Shown in pieces: positions 1 through 5,933 of a stretch of 7,908 nucleotides of DNA. Position numbers and translations under genes: made by a program. Each line of letters starts with the position of its first letter. The first letter of the stretch is position 1. Origin of the DNA: DAISIL01 sp036822015 (GTDB taxonomy: Bacteria > Bacteroidota > Bacteroidia > Cytophagales > Bernardetiaceae); contig DAISIL010000096.1 in NCBI GenBank assembly GCA_036822015.1, positions 1 to 7,908 on the forward strand. Reading direction: 5' to 3'. The notes beneath the pieces are model-generated. The model made no database searches and had not been told where the DNA came from. It worked only from the letters and a program-made list of their open reading frames with translations.

Positions 1-2466
1 ACCAATCCAACCATTTATGTGTATGAGTTGGTGGGTGTGGCTACGCATAAGGCTTTGCTCAAAATTGGCTATACCGACCGTGATGCAAAGACCCGAGTAG
101 CTGAACAATTAAAAACAAGTGGTATAAAATACAAAATTGTATTTGAAGAATCGGCGATGAAAAAGGACGGTAGCAGTTTTACCGATCACGACATACACCG
201 TCATTTACGCCAACAAGGTTTTGTCAATCCCGAGGGCGAATGGTTCAAATGCAGCTTAAACGATTTACGCAAAGCCATTTGGGAAATCAAAACAGGCGAA
301 CGCACCGAAGCCAACCGAACACTTACGTTCGGGATGCGCCCGGAGCAGGAAGCAGCCGTGAATAAATCCATAGCCTACTTTAAGAGTTTCAAAAAAGAAA
401 ACCCCGATCAAACGCCCCACTTCCTCTGGAACGCCAAAATGCGCTTCGGAAAAACCTTTGCCAGCTATCAGTTGGCGAAAAAAATGGGTTGGAAAAAAGT
501 ATTGGTGCTTACCTTCAAGCCCGCCGTACAAAGTGCCTGGGATGAAGACCTGATGACCCACGTGGATTTTGAAGGTTGGCAGTTTATTTCCCGCAGTGGT
601 TTGACTTTTGAAGACGCTGACCCGAAAAAACCCATCGTTTGTTTTGGCTCGTTTCAAGACTACCTGGGCAAAAACACAACTACGGGCGGGATCAAAACCA
701 AAAACGAATGGGTACATGCCACCCTCTGGGATTGTGTGATGTTTGATGAATACCACTACGGGGCTTGGCGCGAGAATGCCAAAGAACTTTTTGAGGCCGA
801 GGACAAAAAAGAACAGAAGTTTGCCGTAGGCGAAGGCATGGACTACTTCGACGAAGAGACCATCCCGATCACCACCGATCACTACCTGTACCTCTCGGGT
901 ACGCCTTTCCGTGCCATCGCTTCGGGGGAGTTCATCGAAGAGCAGATTTTCAACTGGACGTATTCAGACGAACAGAGAGCCAAAGCTGAATGGGACGAAA
1001 GCCAAGGCCCAAATCCCTATGCCGCCTTGCCCCGAATGGTGATGATGACCTACCAACTGCCCGATGCGATTAGCCAAATTGCGGCTTTGGGTGAGTTTGA
1101 TGGCTTTGATCTGAACGTGTTTTTTTCAGCCGAAGGGGAAGACTTTATGGCGCTTTTTAAGTACGAAGATGAAGTACAAAAGTGGTTGGATTTGATACGG
1201 GGTGCTTTCAGCGAAACCACAGTGGACAACCTAAAAATGGGTGCCAAAAAGCCGCCCTTGCCCTTTTCACACGCGCCCCTGCTCAAAGTGTTGAACCATA
1301 CGTTTTGGTTTTTGCCTACGGTTGCTGCTTGCCATGCCATGTCTAATTTGCTCAAAAGACGGAACAACAAGTTTTACCACGATTATACCGTAGTCGTAGC
1401 CGCAGGCACACAAGCGGGTATTGGTGTTCATGCCTTGCCACCTGTTTTGGAGGCCATGACCGACAACCCCCTGGATTCCAAAACCATTACGCTTTCGTGT
1501 GGCAAGCTCACCACAGGCGTATCCGTCAAGCCGTGGACGGGTATTTTTATGCTCCGCAACTCATCCAGCCCCGAAACCTATTTTCAAGCGGCTTTCCGTG
1601 TGCAAACGCCTTGGGTCATCAAAAACCCCGATAGCCAATCGCCCAACAAAGAGGAAATCCTCAAAGAAGAATGTTACGTCTTCGACTTTGCCCCAAACCG
1701 AGCCTTGCGACAAATAGCCGATTATGCCTGCCGCCTGAACGTAAACGAATCCAACCCCGAAAAGAACGTAGAAGAGTTTATTAACTTCTTGCCTGTGTTG
1801 GCTTACGATGGTAGCTCAATGAAACAAATAGATGCTGCGGGCATTTTGGATATTGCCATGAGTGGCACTACGGCAACGCTTTTGGCTCGGCGTTGGGAAA
1901 GTGCCTTGCTCGTAAACGTGGACAACAACACCCTGGCAAGGCTGATGGCCAGCGAAGAAGCCATGAACGCCTTAATGAACATCGAAGGTTTTAGGAATTT
2001 AAATCAGGACATCGAAACGATCATCAACAAATCAGAAAATGTAAAAAAAGCCAGAAAAGAAGCCAACGATAGAGAACTCACCAAAAAAGAGAAAAAAGAA
2101 CTTTCGGATGAGGAAAAGGCATACAAGAGCCTCAGAAAACAAATCCAAGAAAAACTCATCAAGTTTGCTACCCGCATTCCGGTTTTTATGTATCTGACCG
2201 ACTACAGAGAACGAAGCCTAAAAGACGTAATCACACAGCTAGAACCAGGTCTTTTCAAAAAAGTAACCGGACTTTCCGTCAAGGACTTTGAGTTATTGGT
2301 AAGTCTCGGGGTATTCAATTCTGCCTTGATGAATGATGCTGTTTACAAATTCAAGCGTTACGAGGATGCGAGTTTGGCATACATCGGCATCAATAAGCAT
2401 GAAGGGGAAAGGATTGGACTTTACGATACCGTCTTGAGCAGAAAAGACTACGAGGATATTTTTTGA
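1..2466 (+). CDS. GIY-YIG (T5orf172-like) nuclease fused to SF2 DEAD/DEAH-type helicase, 5' partial
   Basis: Probable DNA restriction or defence effector: a GIY-YIG endonuclease domain joined to an ATP-driven translocase. The frame is open to base 1, and residues before the first internal GTG (base 19) continue the domain (TIYVYEL), so the true start lies left of the window. Numbering from that GTG (815 residues): GIY-YIG core about 1-90, with KIGYT (15-19), Arg26, DHDIH (56-60) and GEWF (73-76). Helicase motifs follow: Walker A-like AKMRFGKT (139-146), DEYH as DEAH box (243-246), SGTPF (293-297), motif V near 493-502 and QAAFRVQT (523-530) as motif VI. Residues 660-715 are Lys/Glu-rich and probably helical; the C-terminal 100 are unassigned. 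Such proteins often accompany Eco57I-like methylases or other restriction genes (family knowledge, not visible here). A/T-richer than its neighbours, which fits horizontal transfer. The domain calls are firm; the defence role is inferred. Confidence 0.85.
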   Translation, partial: TNPTIYVYELVGVATHKALLKIGYTDRDAKTRVAEQLKTSGIKYKIVFEESAMKKDGSSFTDHDIHRHLRQQGFVNPEGEWFKCSLNDLRKAIWEIKTGERTEANRTLTFGMRPEQEAAVNKSIAYFKSFKKENPDQTPHFLWNAKMRFGKTFASYQLAKKMGWKKVLVLTFKPAVQSAWDEDLMTHVDFEGWQFISRSGLTFEDADPKKPIVCFGSFQDYLGKNTTTGGIKTKNEWVHATLWDCVMFDEYHYGAWRENAKELFEAEDKKEQKFAVGEGMDYFDEETIPITTDHYLYLSGTPFRAIASGEFIEEQIFNWTYSDEQRAKAEWDESQGPNPYAALPRMVMMTYQLPDAISQIAALGEFDGFDLNVFFSAEGEDFMALFKYEDEVQKWLDLIRGAFSETTVDNLKMGAKKPPLPFSHAPLLKVLNHTFWFLPTVAACHAMSNLLKRRNNKFYHDYTVVVAAGTQAGIGVHALPPVLEAMTDNPLDSKTITLSCGKLTTGVSVKPWTGIFMLRNSSSPETYFQAAFRVQTPWVIKNPDSQSPNKEEILKEECYVFDFAPNRALRQIADYACRLNVNESNPEKNVEEFINFLPVLAYDGSSMKQIDAAGILDIAMSGTTATLLARRWESALLVNVDNNTLARLMASEEAMNALMNIEGFRNLNQDIETIINKSENVKKARKEANDRELTKKEKKELSDEEKAYKSLRKQIQEKLIKFATRIPVFMYLTDYRERSLKDVITQLEPGLFKKVTGLSVKDFELLVSLGVFNSALMNDAVYKFKRYEDASLAYIGINKHEGERIGLYDTVLSRKDYEDIF

Positions 2467-2474
2467 CCCCCTCC

Positions 2475-3974
2475 TCACCGCGCCCAGGTCAGCACTTGCT
2501 CGGCAATGTCGCGGTTGTCGGAGAGGCGAGGGACTTTGTTTTGTCCGCCGAGCTTACCCAATGATTTCATATAACGTGCAAAAGCGTCGGCTTGTAAGGG
2601 TCGCACGCGGAGCGGTTGCAGGATTTTTCCTGTGATGAGGTCTCGGTAGTAGATGTTTTGTGCGCACATCTGCTGATCGAGGTCGGCGGCAAAGGCGTTC
2701 AGATCGTGGGGGAGGGTCTCGAAGGCGATGAGCCACTCGTGGTGGGGGAGCATCTGGGCGGGTGGGTTCACCTGTGGGGCCACGGAAAACTCCCGTACCC
2801 GCGTTTCGGGGTGTTGCTGCATGGCATAGGCAAAGGCGCGTTCGACCTCCTGCCCGATGACGTGTTCGCCGAAGGCAGAGATAAAGTGCTTCGTGCGTCC
2901 GGCAAAGACGATTTTGTACGGATCCTTAGAGACAAAGCGCACCATATCGCCGATCAGGTATCCCCAGAGGCCGGCGTTGTTGTTGATGACAAGGGCGTAG
3001 TTGGTGTCAAGCTCGATTTGATCGATGGTCAGGCGGCGCGGCTGGGGTTTTTCTAGCTCTTCGGGTGGCACAAACTCAAAGAAAATGCCGCTGTTTAGGA
3101 GCAGGAGTAGGCTCGGGTCGTCCTGGTCGTTTTGGTAGGCAAAGAAGCCCTCGGAGGCCGGGAAGGTCTCAATCGAGGGGATGCGCTCCCCTATCGAATC
3201 GAAGATTTGGGCGCGGTAGGGTTCAAAATTTACACCACCATAGACAAAAACAGAAAAGTTAGGAAAAATTTCTTTGATTCGCTTACCGCCTGTCTTTTGG
3301 TGCAAGCGATCAAAGTACATCTGTACCCAGGGCGGGATACCCGAGATCAGGGACATATCCGAGGTGAGGGTTTCCTCCACAACGCGATCCAGTTTTTGTT
3401 CCCAGTCGTCGATGCAGTTGGTGGGGTAGCTGGGGCGTTGGTTGCTGCGCAAATAGGCTGGGATGTGGTGATTGACGATGCCAGAGAGCCGCCCCGTGGG
3501 TATGCCGTGGGTATCCGACAAAACGGGGCTTCCCGAAAGAAACATAAGGTTTCGATCCAAAAAACGGGCGTTTCCCGACTGATGCACATAGCAAAGCAGC
3601 GCGTCCCTTGCCGATCCGATGTGGTTGGGGAGAGAGTCGCGGGTGAGGGGGATGTACTTCGTTCCGGAGGTAGTGCCGGAGGTTTTGGCGAAGTAGGCCG
3701 GTCGGCCGGGCCAAAGCACATCAGCTGCTCCGGCGACGAGGCGTTCCATGTAGGGGCGCAGGGCTTCGTAGTCGCGGAGGGGTACTTGCTGACAAAAATC
3801 TCGGTGGTCTTTGATGTCGGCAAAGCCGTGATCTTTGCCAAACTGGGTGTGCTGGGCTTTTTGTAGCAAAGATTGTAAGGTTTGTCTTTGTATTTGGCTG
3901 GATTGCTTGATCCAGCGTTGCTGCTGCCCCACGATGTAAGCCGCCAAAGGACGTGCCAGAAGAGAACGAATCAT
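2475..3974 (-). CDS. GH3 family (auxin-responsive-promoter type) acyl-adenylate enzyme
   Basis: Member of the GH3 branch of the ANL adenylate-forming superfamily. Plant relatives activate a carboxylic acid with ATP and conjugate it to an amino acid; the substrate of bacterial members is generally unknown, so none is claimed. Numbering from the ATG at 3974 (499 residues, a normal GH3 length): ATP-loop motif TSGTTSGTKYIP (98-109), second nucleotide motif FPASEG (271-276), third motif YLIGD (339-343) with Arg346, and a C-terminal GKLGGQNKVPR segment (473-483) at the place where the family carries its conserved Lys. No signal peptide; probably cytoplasmic. A GTG two codons upstream (3978-3980) is an alternative start. 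ATG is preferred because MIRSLLARP resembles usual family starts. It converges on the nuclease-helicase gene with an 8-base gap and is divergent from the CBM48 gene. No break or frameshift seen. Confidence 0.9.
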   Translation of the reverse strand: MIRSLLARPLAAYIVGQQQRWIKQSSQIQRQTLQSLLQKAQHTQFGKDHGFADIKDHRDFCQQVPLRDYEALRPYMERLVAGAADVLWPGRPAYFAKTSGTTSGTKYIPLTRDSLPNHIGSARDALLCYVHQSGNARFLDRNLMFLSGSPVLSDTHGIPTGRLSGIVNHHIPAYLRSNQRPSYPTNCIDDWEQKLDRVVEETLTSDMSLISGIPPWVQMYFDRLHQKTGGKRIKEIFPNFSVFVYGGVNFEPYRAQIFDSIGERIPSIETFPASEGFFAYQNDQDDPSLLLLLNSGIFFEFVPPEELEKPQPRRLTIDQIELDTNYALVINNNAGLWGYLIGDMVRFVSKDPYKIVFAGRTKHFISAFGEHVIGQEVERAFAYAMQQHPETRVREFSVAPQVNPPAQMLPHHEWLIAFETLPHDLNAFAADLDQQMCAQNIYYRDLITGKILQPLRVRPLQADAFARYMKSLGKLGGQNKVPRLSDNRDIAEQVLTWAR

Positions 3975-3992
3975 ATGCACCGGTTTTGGGGG

Positions 3993-4000
3993 TAAAGATA
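3993..4000 (-). promoter_or_regulatory. Probable -7 promoter element for the GH3 gene
   Basis: Read on the minus strand this is TATCTTTA, matching the Bacteroidota -7 consensus TAnnTTTG at all but the last position. It lies about 18 bases before the ATG at 3974, giving a short leader. No clear -33 TTTG was found at the usual distance, so support is moderate. Confidence 0.4.
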
Positions 4001-4020
4001 AATAATCGGTACAGAAAGGC

Positions 4021-4049
4021 TTTGTTTTGGGGAGATTCTCTTAATTTTG
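4021..4049 (+). promoter_or_regulatory. Bacteroidota-type promoter for the CBM48 gene
   Basis: An exact TAnnTTTG element (TAATTTTG, 4042-4049) lies 17 bases after a TTTG (4021-4024), which fits the -33/-7 layout known for the primary sigma factor of Bacteroidota. Transcription would begin near 4053-4057, leaving a leader of roughly 20 bases before the ATG at 4077. The element also contains an in-frame TTG (4047) that could be mistaken for a start codon. Confidence 0.65.
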
Positions 4050-4076
4050 CAGGCAATACGTCAAACTGATTTTTTT

Positions 4077-4385
4077 ATGAGCCTCAAAAAGCAATTTTTG
4101 AAGAGTAAACCTGTTTGTAAAGTTACCTTTCGTGTAAGCCAAGAGCAGGTTCCCGATGCCGAAACCGTTCATCTGGTCGGTGATTTTAACCAATGGGACA
4201 AAACAGCCCATCCCCTCACCCCCCTCAAAAACGGCGATTTTAAGATCACGATTGATCTGGATGCCGAGCAGAAGTACGCTTTTCGCTATCTGGTGGATGG
4301 TCAGCAGTGGATCAACGATGACGAGCCAGACGCGCTGATGAACAACGGCGTTACCAACGACATGAACTCCGTCGTAGAGGTATAG
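4077..4385 (+). CDS. Stand-alone isoamylase early-set / CBM48-like glycogen-binding protein
   Basis: A 102-residue protein that is almost entirely one immunoglobulin-like domain of the type found at the N terminus of GH13 glycogen-branching and debranching enzymes and in AMPK beta subunits (CBM48/E-set). Hallmarks are VHLVGDFNQWD (31-41), the strand YAFRYLVDG (67-75) followed by Trp78, and the closing NSVVEV (97-102). Trp40 and Trp78 are candidate glucan-stacking residues. There is no catalytic domain, signal peptide or membrane segment, so it is probably a cytoplasmic alpha-glucan-binding or regulatory protein; the partner is unknown. Small single-domain proteins of this kind are familiar in Bacteroidota. 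The ATG at 4077 is chosen over an in-frame TTG at 4047 because the latter sits inside the promoter. It appears to be a single-gene unit ended by the hairpin at 4401-4447. Confidence 0.85.
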   Translation: MSLKKQFLKSKPVCKVTFRVSQEQVPDAETVHLVGDFNQWDKTAHPLTPLKNGDFKITIDLDAEQKYAFRYLVDGQQWINDDEPDALMNNGVTNDMNSVVEV

Positions 4386-4400
4386 CAGTAGCCAACAGAC

Positions 4401-4447
4401 CTCCTTGCCGTTGCACAAATTGACGGCGAGGGGACTGTATTTTTTTT
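4401..4447 (+). terminator. Rho-independent-like terminator after the CBM48 gene
   Basis: An 11-bp stem (4401-4411 with 4423-4433, two G-T wobbles) closes an 11-base loop and is followed, after six bases, by eight T (4440-4447). The gap before the T-run makes it imperfect. It lies 15 bases after the CBM48 stop and faces the end of a convergent gene; the T-run overlaps that gene's stop codon. Confidence 0.6.
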
Positions 4448-4976
4448 AAAATACCTGCTGAATTTCGTTTTTGAGGAAACGCAGGGCTACATGGGTGGGT
4501 TCTTCGTTGCGGGAAACGGAAAGTTCAAAAATGCGTCGCCCAAGATGAACGGCATTTTCGTCGGGGTCTAGTCCTTCGGCGGCTCGGTTGATGAGCGAGA
4601 TGGTCTCTTCGACGGCAGAGCGCACCAACTCCCAGGCTTCATCGCTCATATACACTTGTTGGGAAAGGTTGTGGTTGAACTCCTGCCGGACTTCGCTGGC
4701 CAGCATTTGCTGCATCTGGATCACGTTTAGGTCATCGTCGCTCAACCGGCGCAAAAGCTGGGTAGGTGTTACGCGCTCCAAAAAAATAGCCATCCGCTCA
4801 TAGGCTTGTAGGCGCAAGGGAAGCAGGGCTTCGGTGTTTTTGCTTTTGATCTCTAAGGCCATACGGTTCATGTCGCGGAGGACAAACGAACGCACCATTA
4901 GGTACATCCCGTACAAAACAGCCCCAGCAGGCAAGGTGATATACAGCAAATCTTTGAGTATATGCGCAAATTCCAT
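4446..4976 (-). CDS. Membrane-anchored conserved protein of unknown function (DUF7935-like)
   Basis: A 176-residue protein with one hydrophobic segment near the N terminus (about 11-29, LYITLPAGAVLYGMYLMV), followed by Arg and Lys residues. This predicts an N-in or signal-anchored inner-membrane protein with a soluble helical tail. Residues 40-130 look largely alpha-helical, including LRLQAYERMAIFLERV (54-69), and a second helical block follows at 142-176. It resembles an uncharacterised family widespread in Bacteroidota, which I recall as DUF7935; that name is from memory. No catalytic motif is visible. An in-frame ATG at 5010-5012 would add 12 residues, but it lies upstream of the -7 element at 5000-5007, so the ATG at 4976 is chosen. 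It is divergent from the OmpA-domain lipoprotein gene, and the two share a 47-base promoter region. A role in the cell envelope is only a guess from that context. Confidence 0.75.
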   Translation of the reverse strand: MEFAHILKDLLYITLPAGAVLYGMYLMVRSFVLRDMNRMALEIKSKNTEALLPLRLQAYERMAIFLERVTPTQLLRRLSDDDLNVIQMQQMLASEVRQEFNHNLSQQVYMSDEAWELVRSAVEETISLINRAAEGLDPDENAVHLGRRIFELSVSRNEEPTHVALRFLKNEIQQVF

Positions 4977-4986
4977 TGGATTTTTG

Positions 4987-4994
4987 TTAATTTG
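4987..4994 (+). promoter_or_regulatory. Possible -7 element for the OmpA-domain lipoprotein gene
   Basis: TTAATTTG differs from TAnnTTTG at one position and sits 29 bases before the ATG at 5024. No convincing -33 TTTG precedes it at the usual spacing. It lies back to back with the stronger minus-strand element at 5000-5007. Confidence 0.35.
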
Positions 4995-4999
4995 AAGCG

Positions 5000-5007
5000 C
5001 AAAGATA
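5000..5007 (-). promoter_or_regulatory. Bacteroidota -7 promoter element for the DUF7935-like gene
   Basis: On the minus strand this reads TATCTTTG, an exact TAnnTTTG match, 23 bases before the ATG at 4976. It places the transcript start downstream of the alternative ATG at 5010-5012 and so decides the start. No clear -33 element was found. Confidence 0.5.
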
Positions 5008-5023
5008 ATCATTTTGATCGTAC

Positions 5024-5881
5024 ATGAAGACCTACTGGTTGATTCTTTTGTGTGGACTTGTCGCTTGTGTTCCCGCCAAAAAGTACAATACCGAGCGTAC
5101 CCAACGCCTCCAGATGGAGCGCGAAAAAGCCACCCTCGAACGCCAACTACGCGCCTATCAGGCTGATAAAATCGCTTATCGCGATTCGCTCCTCCAAACC
5201 AAATCCAAAATCGACACCCTAGCCCAACAAAAAGACAGCATCCGAGAGCGAGCCGGCGATGATCTCCGCCTGCTCGCCAACCAACTCGACCGCCTCGCCA
5301 ACCAACTCCGCCAAAAAGAAAACGAACTCACCCAGAAAGAAAAAGCCCTCCAAGACCGCGAAAAAAACATCCGCCAACTGCGTCGCCTGCTCGCCCAGCA
5401 GCAGCAAGCCAACCAGGCACTCAAACAGCGCATCAAAACCGCCATCACGGGGCTAGACACCAAAGACCTCGCCGTAGAACTCCGCGACGGGCGCGTGTAT
5501 GTCTCCCTTTCGGATAAAATCCTCTTCGACCAAAGCAGCATCCAACTCGACCCCGCCGGTGAGCAAGCCCTCGAGCAGCTAGCCATTGTCCTCAACAAAA
5601 ACCCAGATTTTTTGATCCAGATCGAAGGGCATACCGACGCTGTGCCTTTTGCCCCAGGCTCTGAGTACCAGGACAACTGGGATTTGAGCGTCCTGCGGGC
5701 GGCCGTCATTGCACGCCTGCTGGTCAAAAACAAAGTAACGCCTACCCGTATCATCGCTGCCGGACTAAGCAAGTATCATCCCATCGCCGATAACGACACC
5801 GAAGCCGGACGCAAAAAAAACCGCCGTACCGAAATCGTTCTCATCCCGGATACCAAAAAAATATTTGAGCTATTGGAATAA
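5024..5881 (+). CDS. OmpA-family lipoprotein with long coiled coil, peptidoglycan-binding
   Basis: A 285-residue envelope protein. Residues 1-14 form a short signal peptide ending in the lipobox LVAC, with Cys15 as the lipidated residue. Residues about 22-143 are rich in Gln, Lys, Arg, Glu and Leu in heptad-like order (for example RLANQLRQKENELTQKEK), predicting a long coiled coil. Residues about 150-275 are an OmpA C-terminal domain: DKILFDQSSIQLDPAG (164-179), IEGHTD (200-205), LSVLRA (221-226), GLSKYHPIADN (247-257) and NRRTEIVL (266-273). Asp205 and Arg225 sit at the positions that bind diaminopimelate in characterised OmpA domains. It likely links the outer membrane to peptidoglycan, with the coiled coil acting as spacer or oligomerisation rod. 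There is no beta-barrel. The ATG at 5024 gives an ideal signal peptide. It is divergent from the membrane-anchored gene on its left; no terminator is obvious on its right. Confidence 0.92.
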   Translation: MKTYWLILLCGLVACVPAKKYNTERTQRLQMEREKATLERQLRAYQADKIAYRDSLLQTKSKIDTLAQQKDSIRERAGDDLRLLANQLDRLANQLRQKENELTQKEKALQDREKNIRQLRRLLAQQQQANQALKQRIKTAITGLDTKDLAVELRDGRVYVSLSDKILFDQSSIQLDPAGEQALEQLAIVLNKNPDFLIQIEGHTDAVPFAPGSEYQDNWDLSVLRAAVIARLLVKNKVTPTRIIAAGLSKYHPIADNDTEAGRKKNRRTEIVLIPDTKKIFELLE

Positions 5882-5887
5882 TTGAAA

Positions 5888-5916
5888 CTTGATAGATCAA
5901 GCAGATAAGCAGATAA
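5888..5916. repeat. Inverted repeat plus tandem 8-mer upstream of gmd
   Basis: CTTGAT (5888-5893), two bases, then ATCAAG (5896-5901) form a perfect inverted repeat with 6-bp arms. It is followed directly by two adjacent copies of GCAGATAA (5901-5908 and 5909-5916). Together they fill the space upstream of the -7 element at 5922, where a regulator could bind. The stem is short, with a 2-base centre and no T-run, so a terminator is unlikely. Confidence 0.4.
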
Positions 5917-5921
5917 AATAT

Positions 5922-5929
5922 TACCTTTG
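5922..5929 (+). promoter_or_regulatory. Bacteroidota -7 promoter element directly before gmd
   Basis: TACCTTTG is an exact TAnnTTTG match, ending four bases before the ATG at 5934. In the known promoters of this phylum transcription starts a few bases after this element, so the gmd message would be leaderless or nearly so. No -33 TTTG is seen at the usual distance. Confidence 0.5.
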
Positions 5930-5933
5930 TTGT

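Noticed and set aside
265..882. 205-codon open frame on the minus strand within the nuclease-helicase gene
   Set aside because: It is antisense to the core helicase motifs and has no family resemblance or promoter element.
2616..3866. Long open frames on the + strand (2616-3056 and 3132-3866) across the GH3 gene
   Set aside because: They are antisense to a gene with complete family motifs and their translations show no recognisable domain. They arise from the G+C-rich codon pattern of the real gene.
4047..4079. TTG at 4047 as start of the CBM48 protein
   Set aside because: It lies inside the TAnnTTTG promoter element and adds ten residues outside the domain; the ATG at 4077 fits better.
4041..4418. 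125-codon open frame on the minus strand covering the CBM48 gene
   Set aside because: The + strand frame carries a clear E-set/CBM48 pattern and a promoter. The antisense frame runs through that promoter and has no recognisable motif.
5176..5772. 198-codon open frame on the minus strand inside the OmpA-domain gene
   Set aside because: The translation is a Ser/Arg/Trp-rich low-complexity string that mirrors the Gln/Lys/Glu-rich coiled coil on the other strand; no start signal and no domain.
5888..5901. CTTGAT-AG-ATCAAG as a terminator for the OmpA-domain gene
   Set aside because: The stem is only 6 bp and A/T-rich, its loop would be two bases, and no T-run follows.
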